From the NCBI RefSeq assembly GCF_900106955.1, contig NZ_FNNI01000001.1, positions 496,001 through 560,000 of the forward strand: 64,000 nt of DNA. Direction: 5' to 3'. Origin of the DNA: Aidingimonas halophila (GTDB lineage Bacteria > Pseudomonadota > Gammaproteobacteria > Pseudomonadales > Halomonadaceae). This document shows, piece by piece, positions 1-9,024 of the stretch (positions are counted from its first letter, which is position 1; every line of letters starts with the position of its first letter). Position numbers and translations under genes: made by a program. Below the pieces are notes generated by a model. That model saw only the letters and a program-made list of their open reading frames with translations. It did no database searches and was not told the DNA's origin.

Positions 1-681
1 CGAGCCATTGCGTTACGGCTGGCTCGTGACGGTTTCGACATTGTGCTGCACTGTCGGCACCGTCGTGACGCTGTCAAAAGCGTGGCTGCCGACATTCGCC
101 AGTTGGGACGACAGGTGCGCATCCTGTGCTTCGACGTTACCGACCGGCAGACAGCCCGTGCCATGCTGGAGGCCGACATTGCCGAACATGGCACCTACTA
201 CGGTGTGATCTGCAATGCCGGCATCACCGCTGACGGGGCCTTTCCAGCCTTGTCGGACGATGACTGGGATAATGTCATCCATACCAATCTCGATGGCTTC
301 TACAATGTGGTAAAGCCCTTGACGATGCCGATGATTCGCCGTCGATCTCCGGGTCGCATCGTCGTCATGTCGTCGGTGTCCGGTTTGATGGGCAACCGCG
401 GGCAGGTGAACTACAGTGCCGCCAAAGCCGGCTTGATCGGGGCGGTCAAGGCGCTGGCCGTTGAACTTGCCAAGCGTCGTATCACCGTCAATTGTGTCGC
501 TCCTGGCTTGATCGAGACGGATATGACCGAGGGCGAGATCGATGATGAGGCCTTGAAGATGATTCCGATGCAGCGAAGTGGTCATAGTGAGGAAGTGGCT
601 GCCACGGTCAGTTTTCTCTGCTCAACGGATGCCGGCTACATCACGCGCCAGGTGATCGCGGTCAATGGTGGCTTGTGCTGA
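1..681 (+). CDS. fabG: 3-oxoacyl-ACP reductase (FabG-like SDR), 5' end outside window
   Basis: NADPH-dependent short-chain dehydrogenase expected to reduce 3-oxoacyl-ACP intermediates in the cytoplasm. The reading frame is open from base 1, so the N-terminal Rossmann glycine motif lies before the window. Visible SDR hallmarks are the NAG motif, a catalytic Ser in VMSSVSG, the YSAAK catalytic Tyr/Lys pair (Tyr codon at 412) and the C-terminal INGG-like end (VNGGLC). The next gene, a phosphopantetheinyl transferase, starts inside the last codons and a LolA-like gene follows. This trio is typical of aryl polyene or related FAS-II-like secondary lipid clusters, so this is probably a pathway-specific FabG rather than the housekeeping one. 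The assignment to that pathway is inference because the rest of the cluster is not visible. Confidence 0.85.
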   Translation, partial: RAIALRLARDGFDIVLHCRHRRDAVKSVAADIRQLGRQVRILCFDVTDRQTARAMLEADIAEHGTYYGVICNAGITADGAFPALSDDDWDNVIHTNLDGFYNVVKPLTMPMIRRRSPGRIVVMSSVSGLMGNRGQVNYSAAKAGLIGAVKALAVELAKRRITVNCVAPGLIETDMTEGEIDDEALKMIPMQRSGHSEEVAATVSFLCSTDAGYITRQVIAVNGGLC

Positions 682-1298
682 ATCAGCGCCTCTATTTACT
701 CATCGCTCACCTGCCGGCCGACAGCGATCACCGGCAGGAATCATCATTGGGACGGGAATTGCTGACCCGGCTCGCCCGGCGGCACGGTATCCACTGTCGC
801 AAAGACGACTGGTCACCTCGTGGCGCCGGCCCTCCCAGACACCCCCGGCTACCAGCTACATGGTATCCGGCGTTGACCCATCGGCATGGACGTGTCGTCG
901 CCGGATTGGCGACCTGCCCAGTCGGCCTGGATCTGGAATATCACCGCAGCCGACACCACCGTCATATGACGGGCATGATCGACGCTCTGCCCGAATCAGA
1001 GGTCCGCGCTGCCATTCATGCGTCAACCGCACCACAGAAGACGTTCTACCGTGCCTGGACCTGGCATGAAGCACTGTTCAAGCTCGAGACACACTACGGT
1101 GCATCGCCTACCAGTGTGCTTCATACCCGATTGGCGCGGCTCGATGGTCACGACCGATGCGGCTGGCTCTGGCAGAATGATGGCTGGACTCTGGCGGTCG
1201 TCTCGGGAGAACAAGGACTTCACATTCAGTCCCTTCCTTTTCTCGCATTCCGTCAGTATCGTCGAGCACTCGACGGTCTCTCGATGAACGCAGCATAG
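675..1298 (+). CDS. 4'-phosphopantetheinyl transferase family protein
   Basis: Predicted to move the phosphopantetheine arm of CoA onto an acyl carrier protein. The Sfp/AcpT-superfamily signature is present in two parts: GLDLE at residues 84-88 (Asp86 and Glu88 would bind Mg) and the W-x3-E-A-x2-K element at residues 128-136, here WTWHEALFK, with Glu132 and Lys136. The remainder is poorly conserved, as is usual in this family. The start is a GTG overlapping the end of the fabG-like gene by 7 nt, implying translational coupling. With an adjacent ketoreductase and a LolA-like protein, it fits a dedicated activator of the carrier protein in an aryl-polyene-type cluster to the left of the window. 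Confidence 0.8.
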   Translation: MLNQRLYLLIAHLPADSDHRQESSLGRELLTRLARRHGIHCRKDDWSPRGAGPPRHPRLPATWYPALTHRHGRVVAGLATCPVGLDLEYHRSRHHRHMTGMIDALPESEVRAAIHASTAPQKTFYRAWTWHEALFKLETHYGASPTSVLHTRLARLDGHDRCGWLWQNDGWTLAVVSGEQGLHIQSLPFLAFRQYRRALDGLSMNAA

Positions 1299-1313
1299 GA
1301 TATCATTGCCTAC

Positions 1314-2072
1314 ATGGACCGCTTCGGCATGCCACACTATTCTATCGCCATGATGCGCACTGCTACCGGCCTGTTGCTTGTGGCCACCTCACTCCCCGCC
1401 TGGTCGGACCTGGAGGCCCTGCAAGAGAAACTCGCCGAACCGCACGCCTTGCAGGGCTCCTTCGAACAGCGACACTGGCTTACCGACCGGGACACTCGTC
1501 TGCATAGCGAGGGGAGGTTCCTCTACTACCGCGATCAATATGTCATCTGGCACTACCATACGCCCATGGAAGCGACGCTGAGATTCCAGACCGCGATCAT
1601 GTCGACACCGCACGTGTCAGCGACCGAGGAGGAGGAGGACGATGACGACGCGAATGAGGATGGGAAGAGGGGCGATACGTTGGAGGAGCTGCTGCCAGGA
1701 CGTATCGAACTCGAGCAGTATCTGGTGGCCCTGATGGGCGGCAACTGGCCCGTCCTGCAGGAAGAATTCACGATCGACATGCAAGGCAAGCCGGATGACT
1801 GGGAGGTCATGCTGACACCGAGTGCGCCCCCACTGGAGACCTATCTCAGCACCATCACGTTGAGTGGCGGCGAACACCTCGAGCACTTGACGTTCAATGC
1901 AGCGAATGGCGACGAACTGGAAGTCAGTCTGATTGACGTCACCCCTATCGTCGATACCCAAGTCACGAGGTTCCTGGTCGATTGGTTCAATCTGTCCGAG
2001 GATCTGGTGGAAGAGAGCGTGTCGGAAGAAGACGAGGACGACGACGGGGAGACATCGGAGGATGACGAGTGA
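1314..2072 (+). CDS. LolA-like periplasmic lipoprotein-carrier protein with acidic insertions
   Basis: Predicted exported protein of the outer-membrane lipoprotein carrier (LolA) superfamily. A signal peptide is visible after the MMRTATGLLL stretch, ending near PAWS, so ATG 1350 or 1353 are alternative starts. The LolA-like core includes LQGSFEQRHWL and an RFLYYRDQYVIWHY beta-strand region. Unusual features are an acidic run around residues 104-118 (mostly Glu/Asp) and a very acidic C-terminal tail from about residue 232. These look like halophile-type insertions, or regions not under folding constraint. LolA-like genes are regular members of aryl polyene clusters, where they are thought to help place the pigment lipid in the outer membrane; the link here rests on the two preceding genes. 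Confidence 0.7.
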   Translation: MDRFGMPHYSIAMMRTATGLLLVATSLPAWSDLEALQEKLAEPHALQGSFEQRHWLTDRDTRLHSEGRFLYYRDQYVIWHYHTPMEATLRFQTAIMSTPHVSATEEEEDDDDANEDGKRGDTLEELLPGRIELEQYLVALMGGNWPVLQEEFTIDMQGKPDDWEVMLTPSAPPLETYLSTITLSGGEHLEHLTFNAANGDELEVSLIDVTPIVDTQVTRFLVDWFNLSEDLVEESVSEEDEDDDGETSEDDE

Positions 2073-2161
2073 GCGCCCTGCCCTTCAGCACTTCAGCGCT
2101 GCGCCCGACCTGCCGATAATCCCTTCAGTCGACCATCACTTGCCATCATGAGGAAAGCGCC

Positions 2162-2779
2162 ATGACCTCACCCATTGCTGCACTCATCATTCTGTCCATC
2201 GCCGCGGGGCTGGGGTTGGGTACCGCCGGTGTCATGATGAGCGATCTGCAATGGCCGCTTTCGGCTGACCAATTGGTGTCTGCAGGGTTGTTCAGCTTGA
2301 CGACCCTGGTCATGGCGGGACTGTTGTTCATGATGGGCGTGCTTATCGCCGGCCTGCGCACGCAGCAACAGGCTGTCTCGGCAGGGCTGGAAGCTCACAA
2401 CCGGCAACTGCGCGCTGCCGAAACCGCACAGCTCATGGAACGTTTCATACACCAGGCTGAAGCGCTTCTCGACAAAGAGAGTCTCGACCCCAATAAACGC
2501 AGTGTCTTGCGCTGTCTGGCGATCGATGCCCTGCGGGGCAATACGGGACGCGGGGATCCCAACATCGGGCGACTGGCCCGCCTGTTCGAGTGGTTGGCCA
2601 GTGAAGCCGAACTGCACCGAAACGACGACACTCGCATGCGCCTGATCGACCCTGTCTTGCGCCAATATGCCGAGATCGCCGAACAACTTTGCCATGTCGG
2701 CGAGGGCGATCCCGAACGTCTGGCTATCTTCCTGCGTTACCAGCCGCAGCCTCATCCAGATTCGGCGGATAAGACTTAA
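2162..2779 (+). CDS. Two-TM membrane protein of unknown function
   Basis: I do not recognise a named family. The 205-residue protein starts with two hydrophobic segments (about residues 5-25 and 40-64), followed by a long charged and probably helical cytoplasmic part rich in Arg, Glu and Leu ([20 protein letters not shown]). A clear ribosome site (GAGGAAAG) precedes the ATG by about 6 nt. The gene stands alone downstream of the LolA-like gene and ends head-to-tail against ridA, sharing 4 bases with it. The layout (two N-terminal membrane helices plus a coiled cytoplasmic domain) suggests a membrane-anchored scaffold or regulator, but no function can be assigned. Confidence 0.75.
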   Translation: MTSPIAALIILSIAAGLGLGTAGVMMSDLQWPLSADQLVSAGLFSLTTLVMAGLLFMMGVLIAGLRTQQQAVSAGLEAHNRQLRAAETAQLMERFIHQAEALLDKESLDPNKRSVLRCLAIDALRGNTGRGDPNIGRLARLFEWLASEAELHRNDDTRMRLIDPVLRQYAEIAEQLCHVGEGDPERLAIFLRYQPQPHPDSADKT

Positions 2780-3135
2780 TCGGGGACTCTCGCCGTTACG
2801 GTAATCTCGACGAGCAACTCATCCGCTGGCATCTGAGCGACCACACAGGTTCGGGCAGGTGCATGCCCTGTCGGTACCCATTCGTCCCAGACAGCATTCA
2901 TGGCAGCCACATCCTCGCCATGGCGCAGATACACGGTCGCCGTCAGCAACTGCTCGCGATCGGATCCGATCTCCTTGAGCAACGCATCAACGCGCGCCAA
3001 CATGCTTTGCGTTTGTTCGGTGATGTCACCGAAGCGGGCCTCGGTTCCGGCCACCTGACCACACAGATAAGCCACTCCATTGTGAATCACGGCGCGACTC
3101 ATGCGCGCCTTGGTGTCATGTCTGACGATCGTCAT
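2776..3135 (-). CDS. RidA family protein (YjgF/YER057c/UK114)
   Basis: RidA-family proteins are small cytosolic trimers that deaminate reactive enamines and imines released by PLP enzymes. The sequence covers the full family length (119 aa), with motifs such as AYLCGQVAG, the C-terminal active-site region [11 protein letters not shown] with the family Arg, and [11 protein letters not shown]. The ATG at 3135 is chosen over an upstream ATG because GGGAGAG lies just before it and the N-terminus then fits the family. It lies downstream of the DksA-like gene on the same strand with a 22-nt gap, so the two may be co-transcribed. The exact substrate is not predictable. Confidence 0.85.
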   Translation of the reverse strand: MTIVRHDTKARMSRAVIHNGVAYLCGQVAGTEARFGDITEQTQSMLARVDALLKEIGSDREQLLTATVYLRHGEDVAAMNAVWDEWVPTGHAPARTCVVAQMPADELLVEITVTARVPD

Positions 3136-3157
3136 ACGTTCTCTCCCACCATGGCGC

Positions 3158-3499
3158 TCACTGCGCACAATCGATACATTTCAATACTGAGGGGTCCCAT
3201 TCCAACCGCTTCGCCGCGATCCATTCGCCACACTCGATGCATTCACCGAAACAGTCATCATCGATACGTTGCAAGGCCCCCTGGATACGGCGCAGAGCAT
3301 TCTGGCGCCGACGCTCCTCTTCCTGCGCCATAGCCTGTGCCTGCATGGCATCCATTCGCGACAGACGCCCTACCGAGGTCTGGTCGAGTACCACGGTATC
3401 ACGTGAAGACTGTGACGACTCGCTCTCGGCCTGCAGACGCTCTCGCTCCTCGAGCAAGCGGGAGCGCATCTCGTCGATGTCGAGTTCCGGGTGATTCAA
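3158..3499 (-). CDS. TraR/DksA-type C4 zinc-finger protein
   Basis: DksA-type proteins enter the RNA polymerase secondary channel and modulate initiation, often with ppGpp. This 113-residue protein has an N-terminal coiled-coil region ([14 protein letters not shown]) and a C-terminal zinc finger with four cysteines in [11 protein letters not shown] and LKCIDC. It is shorter than true DksA (about 150 aa) and closer to the small DksA-like paralogues. I place the start at TTG 3499, preceded by GGAGAG at good spacing. ATG 3469 is the alternative and would remove about ten residues. The 321-nt gap upstream contains the structured repeat at 3724-3780. Confidence 0.75.
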   Translation of the reverse strand: MNHPELDIDEMRSRLLEERERLQAESESSQSSRDTVVLDQTSVGRLSRMDAMQAQAMAQEEERRRQNALRRIQGALQRIDDDCFGECIECGEWIAAKRLEWDPSVLKCIDCAQ

Positions 3500-3820
3500 G
3501 GCCACTCTCCGAAGAAGGGTCGGGTCTATTTTTTCCTGTCGCTTGAAATGGTAGCACGTGGCGTCCCGAATAAGGGACCTTGATGACCACAAGGCGGGGC
3601 GACGGCGTAAAAACCCCACGGCGTAAAGCCATGAGGAATAAGCGAAACAGTCCTTCCATATTCGTGAGATATCGCTAGCCAGGCGCTATCCGCAAAGTCG
3701 GCGAGCAAAGGACAGGCGAGGAAAAAATCGGCGAATGTGCAGAGTTTACGCGTTGTAAATGAGCATCTTGAACCGATTTTAACCCCGTCTGGGCAAGCGT
3801 AGGCATTGTTCAGACAATGC
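3500..3820. other. 321-nt gap between dksA-like gene and porin
   Basis: No gene is supported here. On the minus strand it holds, in transcription order, the terminator-like hairpin at the porin stop, the structured repeat at 3724-3780, and the leader of the dksA-like gene. A direct repeat ACGGCGTAAA occurs twice near 3602-3627. A minus-strand ORF over this stretch has no recognisable protein features. Confidence 0.6.
3724..3780 (-). ncRNA. Structured intergenic element, copy A (28-nt conserved motif in a hairpin)
   Basis: Read on the minus strand: an 8-bp stem AAAATCGG (3780-3773) pairs with CCGATTTT (3731-3724). Inside it are 6 nt, then a 28-nt block (3766-3739) ending CAACGCGTAAACTCTGC, then 7 nt. 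The block matches 26 of 28 bases of copy B at 35041-35014, where the same 6-nt and 7-nt spacings occur inside an unrelated but perfectly paired stem. A run of six T (3727-3722) begins in the 3' arm of the stem. It lies between the porin gene and the dksA-like gene, both on the minus strand. RNA versus DNA function is undecided. Confidence 0.55.

Positions 3821-3823
<3 letters not shown>
3800..3823 (-). terminator. Perfect hairpin overlapping porin stop codon
   Basis: TAGGCATTGT (3800-3809) and ACAATGCCTA (3814-3823) form a perfect 10-bp stem with a 4-nt loop. The stop codon of the porin gene is inside the stem. No T-run follows on the minus strand, so it is either a weak terminator or a 3'-end stabiliser. 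Confidence 0.55.
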
Positions 3824-5368
<1,545 letters not shown>

Positions 5369-5436
5369 CTACTTACGTGTCTACGACTTCAGCGCCTGAT
5401 TGACACCTGGCGTTATCGGCATCGAAGTCAGGCCAG

Positions 5437-5454
5437 AACTTAATCGATTAAGTT
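5437..5454. promoter_or_regulatory. LacI-type operator 1
   Basis: Perfect 18-bp palindrome AACTTAATCGATTAAGTT with a central CG, the normal shape of LacI-family operators. It lies about 100 nt upstream of the porin start and shares a 14-bp core with the second site. The LacI-type gene at 11923 is the obvious candidate binder. Confidence 0.75.
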
Positions 5455-5591
5455 AAAACACACAAAAACCTATCGCCGAATTTACGACTAATGTCTAGGG
5501 GGAAATACGGCTCGCGGCAAGACGACGTCAACTACGACCAAAGTCTCGGTTGAAGTCCGTCGCCGCGAACGGCTAACTGTGATCGTACTGA

Positions 5592-5607
5592 TCTTAATCG
5601 ATTAAGA
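5592..5607. promoter_or_regulatory. LacI-type operator 2
   Basis: Perfect 16-bp palindrome TCTTAATCGATTAAGA, 55 nt upstream of the aglE ATG and centred 154 nt from operator 1. Shared core CTTAATCGATTAAG. The pair would allow joint control, possibly by looping, of porin and agl operon. Confidence 0.75.
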
Positions 5608-5661
5608 CAGGCATTAAACAAGACCTGCATATCGACAACAACAATCGACGAGGAAGCCACC

Positions 5662-6933
5662 ATGCTCAAAAAACCCTTGATCAATGCCGCCCTCCTGGCT
5701 ACCGCTACTGCTGCCTTCGCCAGCCCGGTCCACGCTGCCGACCTGACCATCTCCTGCGGGGCCGTAGGCGCCGAACTCGAGCTCTGCGAGGAGGGCGTCG
5801 AAGCCTGGGAGGAAGAGACCGGCCACGAGGTCGACATCGTCTCCACTCCCAACTCCTCCACCGAGCGTCTGTCGCTCTACCAGCAGATCCTCTCCGCCAA
5901 CTCCGGCGATATCGACGTGATGCAGATCGACGTGGTGTGGCCGGGCCTGCTGGCCAACCACCTGCTCGACCTCAACGAGGTGCTGGGCGACGATGCCGCC
6001 GAGGGCCACTTCGAGGCCATCGTCGAGAACAATACCGTCGACGGCAAGCTGGTGGCGATGCCCTGGTTCACCGACGCCGGGGTGCTCTACTATCGCAAGG
6101 ACCTGCTCGAGGAATACGGCCACGAGCCCCCCGAGACCTGGGAGGAACTCACCGAGATCGCCACCGAGATCCAGACCGCCGAGCGCGAGGCCGGCAACGA
6201 TGGGATGTGGGGCTTCGTCTTCCAGGGCCGCGCCTACGAGGGGCTGACCACCAACGCCCTGGAGTGGGTGTCGAGCTACGGTGGCGGCACCCTCGTCGAC
6301 GAGGACGGCAAGGTGACCATCAACAACGACCGGGCCGCCGCAGCGCTGGACCTGGCCGCCTCCTGGATCGACGACATCACCCCCGAGGGCGCGCTCAACT
6401 ATACCGAGGAGGAGGCTCGCGGCATCTTCCAGTCCGGCGACGCCGTGTTCATGCGCAACTGGCCCTACGCCTGGTCACTGGCCCAGAGCGAGGACAGCGA
6501 CGTGCGCGACAAGGTCGGCGTGGTCAAGCTACCCCACGGGCCGGACGGCGAGAGTGCGGCGACGCTGGGCGGCTGGAACCTGGCGATATCCAAGTACAGC
6601 GAGGCCCCGTCGCTTGCCGCCGAGCTGGTGGCCTTCCTGACCGGCGAGGCCGAGCAGAAGCGCCGCGCCATCGAGGGCTCCTACAACCCGACCCTCGAGC
6701 GCCTCTACGAGGATGATGAGGTGCTGGCGGCAGTGCCCTTCTTCGGTACCCTCTACGATACCTTCGCCAACGCCGTAGCGCGCCCCTCGGCGGTGACTGG
6801 CGAGAGCTATGGCCGCGTATCCAACGCCTTCTTCGACACGACCCACAGCGTGCTCTCCGGTGACACATCCGCCGCCGACGCCCTTGCCCAGCTGGAAAGT
6901 CAGCTGCGTCGCCTCGAGCGTCGTTGGAAATAA
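5662..6933 (+). CDS. aglE: Alpha-glucoside ABC transporter, substrate-binding protein
   Basis: Periplasmic sugar-binding protein of the family-1 extracellular solute-binding group, 423 aa. A classical signal peptide ends at VHAA (about residue 26). The mature part has typical features of maltose/trehalose binders: DVMQIDVVWPGLLANHLL, AMPWFTDAGVLYYRKDLL and FMRNWPYAW. The ATG follows a GAGGAAG site. It is the first gene of aglEFGAK, the same order as the alpha-glucoside operon of Sinorhizobium meliloti, which supports sucrose, maltose or trehalose as ligands. Expression is probably repressed through the operators at 5437 and 5592. Confidence 0.88.
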   Translation: MLKKPLINAALLATATAAFASPVHAADLTISCGAVGAELELCEEGVEAWEEETGHEVDIVSTPNSSTERLSLYQQILSANSGDIDVMQIDVVWPGLLANHLLDLNEVLGDDAAEGHFEAIVENNTVDGKLVAMPWFTDAGVLYYRKDLLEEYGHEPPETWEELTEIATEIQTAEREAGNDGMWGFVFQGRAYEGLTTNALEWVSSYGGGTLVDEDGKVTINNDRAAAALDLAASWIDDITPEGALNYTEEEARGIFQSGDAVFMRNWPYAWSLAQSEDSDVRDKVGVVKLPHGPDGESAATLGGWNLAISKYSEAPSLAAELVAFLTGEAEQKRRAIEGSYNPTLERLYEDDEVLAAVPFFGTLYDTFANAVARPSAVTGESYGRVSNAFFDTTHSVLSGDTSAADALAQLESQLRRLERRWK

Positions 6934-6948
6934 CCCGTGGAGTCCGAC

Positions 6949-7917
6949 ATGACGACCACTACCACGACCCCGAGTGCACCCGAAAGGGCGCGTCCCTATC
7001 GCGGCACCAAGGTCCGCCGGCAGCGGGTCCGCGCCGCCTGGACCTTCCTCGCCCCCATGCTCGTCACCCTGGCCCTGGTAGCCGGCTGGCCGCTGCTGCG
7101 CACCTTCTACTTCAGTCTCACCGACGGCACCCTCTCGGCGCTGGGTGATGCCAGCTTCATCGGCCTGGAAAACTACCTGGTCTACGACAATGGGACCTGG
7201 TACGGCCTGCTTACCGATCCACTATGGTGGCGCGCGGTGTGGAACACGGTGTTCTTCGCCGCGGTGTCGGTGTCGCTGGAGGTGGTCTTCGGCGTCATCG
7301 TCGCGCTGATCCTCAACGCCGAGTTCCGGGGCCGGATGCTGGTGCGCGCCGCGGTGCTGATCCCCTGGGCGATCCCCACCATCGTCTCGGCCAAGATGTG
7401 GGCCTGGATGCTCAACGACCAGTTCGGAATCATCAACCACCTGCTGATGGCGCTGGGCCTCATCGATTCGCCCATCGCCTGGACCGCCAGTGCCACCTAC
7501 TCCATGTGGGCGGTGATCATGGTCGACGTCTGGAAGACCATCCCCTTCGTCGCCCTGCTCGCCCTGGCCGCTCTGCAGATGCTGCCCAAGGACTGCTACG
7601 AGGCCGCCGAGGTCGACGGCATCCACCCGGTGCGGGTGTTCTTCAAGGTCACCCTGCCGCTTATCACCCCGGCGCTGATGGTGGCAGTGATCTTCCGCCT
7701 GCTCGATGCGCTGCGCGTGTTCGACGTCATCTACGTGCTGACCTCCAACGCCTCCAGCACCATGACCATGTCGATCTATGCCCGCCAGCAACTGGTCGAG
7801 TTCCAGGACGTGGGTTACGGCAGTGCCGCGTCGACCCTGCTGTTCTTGATCATCGCACTCGCCACGGTGGCCTACCTCTACCTGGGCCGCAAGCAACTGC
7901 AACTGGGAGGCGACTGA
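6949..7917 (+). CDS. aglF: Alpha-glucoside ABC transporter, permease 1 (MalF type)
   Basis: Inner-membrane subunit with about six transmembrane helices, 322 aa. The EAA loop that contacts the ATPase is visible as YEAAEVDGIHPVRVFFKVTLP at about residues 221-241. I place the start at ATG 6949, which has TGGAG at good spacing; a GTG at 6937 in the same frame would add four residues. A 15-nt gap separates it from aglE, and the stop is immediately followed by the ATG of aglG. It should pair with aglG and an aglK dimer to take up alpha-glucosides. The coding sequence is very GC-rich in third positions. Confidence 0.88.
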   Translation: MTTTTTTPSAPERARPYRGTKVRRQRVRAAWTFLAPMLVTLALVAGWPLLRTFYFSLTDGTLSALGDASFIGLENYLVYDNGTWYGLLTDPLWWRAVWNTVFFAAVSVSLEVVFGVIVALILNAEFRGRMLVRAAVLIPWAIPTIVSAKMWAWMLNDQFGIINHLLMALGLIDSPIAWTASATYSMWAVIMVDVWKTIPFVALLALAALQMLPKDCYEAAEVDGIHPVRVFFKVTLPLITPALMVAVIFRLLDALRVFDVIYVLTSNASSTMTMSIYARQQLVEFQDVGYGSAASTLLFLIIALATVAYLYLGRKQLQLGGD

Positions 7918-7918
7918 C

Positions 7919-8761
7919 ATGACCGCACGCGAGTTCAAAAAGCTGACACTACGCCTTGGCTTCTGGCTTCTGATCGTCCTGGTGCTGATCTACGCCATCT
8001 TCCCCTTCTATTACGCCGTGATCACCTCGCTGAAGCCCTCCAGCGAGCTGTTCACCGTGAACTTCTGGCTGGATTCACTGGACTTCTCCAACTACGTGGC
8101 GATCTTCAGCCAGGGCAGTTTCGTGCGCGCCATCTTCAACTCCATCCTGGTATCGTTCAGCGTGGTGGCGATTGCCCTGCTGCTGGGCATCACCGCCTCC
8201 TATGCCCTGGGCCGGGTGCGTTTCCGCGGCCGCACCACGGTGATGCTGGTGATACTGGGTGTTTCCATGTTCCCTCAGGTGGCGGTTCTCTCCGGGCTCT
8301 TCGAGGTGATCCGCGGGCTCGGCCTCTACAACAACCCGGCCGGCCTGATCCTCAGCTACACCATCTTCACCCTGCCCTTCACCGTCTGGGTGCTGACCAC
8401 CTTCATGAAGCAGTTGCCCCAGGAGCTCGAGGAGGCGGCGATCATGGATGGCGCCACCCCCTGGGTGACCATCACTCGGGTCTTTCTACCACTGATGTGG
8501 CCGGCGATGGCGACCACCGGGCTGCTGGCCTTTATCGCCGCCTGGAACGAATTCCTGTTCGCCCTGACCTTCACCCTCTCGGACAGCCAGCGCACCGTAC
8601 CGGTGGCCATCGCCCTGATCTCCGGCGGTAGCCAGCACGAGTTGCCCTGGGGGCCGATCATGGCCGCTTCGGTCACCGTTACCGTGCCGCTGGTGGTGCT
8701 GGTGATGATCTTCCAGAAGCGCATCGTCTCGGGGCTCACCGCCGGTGCGGTCAAGGGCTGA
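7919..8761 (+). CDS. aglG: Alpha-glucoside ABC transporter, permease 2 (MalG type)
   Basis: Second inner-membrane permease, 280 aa, about six transmembrane helices. The EAA motif reads LEEAAIMDGATPWVTITRVF and is followed by LPLMWP. The N-terminal helix and the conserved FYYAVITSLKP sequence are typical of MalG/UgpE proteins. It starts one base after the aglF stop. After its stop the operon is interrupted by 263 nt holding a palindromic element before aglA, so distal expression may be tuned there. Confidence 0.88.
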   Translation: MTAREFKKLTLRLGFWLLIVLVLIYAIFPFYYAVITSLKPSSELFTVNFWLDSLDFSNYVAIFSQGSFVRAIFNSILVSFSVVAIALLLGITASYALGRVRFRGRTTVMLVILGVSMFPQVAVLSGLFEVIRGLGLYNNPAGLILSYTIFTLPFTVWVLTTFMKQLPQELEEAAIMDGATPWVTITRVFLPLMWPAMATTGLLAFIAAWNEFLFALTFTLSDSQRTVPVAIALISGGSQHELPWGPIMAASVTVTVPLVVLVMIFQKRIVSGLTAGAVKG

Positions 8762-8795
8762 CAACCATATCGCAGTCGAAACTGTCGAGAAGCGC

Positions 8796-8969
8796 CGGGG
8801 GCAGGTCGCAGCGAAGGTCTTTTGCCATGGGTGAGGAGCACTGCTCCGAACGGGCTGGCCATGGATGGCCAGCCCCGGTCCTGCAAGCGAAGCAGGATGC
8901 GAGAGCGCAGCAGGGCAAAAGTAGCGCCCACGGAAGGGTTTACAGCGCCTTCGCGTAGGCCTGCCGCCG
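8796..8969. repeat. MITE-like palindromic element between aglG and aglA
   Basis: Imperfect 22-bp terminal inverted repeats (8796-8817 and 8948-8969, 17 of 22 paired) enclose a perfect 8-bp stem CTTTTGCC/GGCAAAAG (8819-8826 with 8914-8921). Inside are four successive hairpins: 8835-8847 (6-bp stem), 8852-8875 (11-bp stem, GG apex), 8879-8897 (6-bp stem) and 8898-8909 (4-bp stem). No ORF is present. This is the architecture of a small non-autonomous insertion or a composite REP-type element; as RNA it would form a multibranch fold inside the operon transcript. Confidence 0.6.
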
Positions 8970-9024
8970 GTCAAACTCCGACATCTGGCTCCAGTGGCGT
9001 TTAATTGACTCAAGGATCCTTTCA

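Noticed and set aside
7222-7938. Long minus-strand ORF opposite aglF, and similar ones opposite aglE, aglA and aglK (e.g. 6529-6846, 10925-11812)
   Set aside because: Shadows of a GC-rich operon: low-complexity His/Asp/Gly/Arg composition, no family motif, and a well-supported gene on the other strand.
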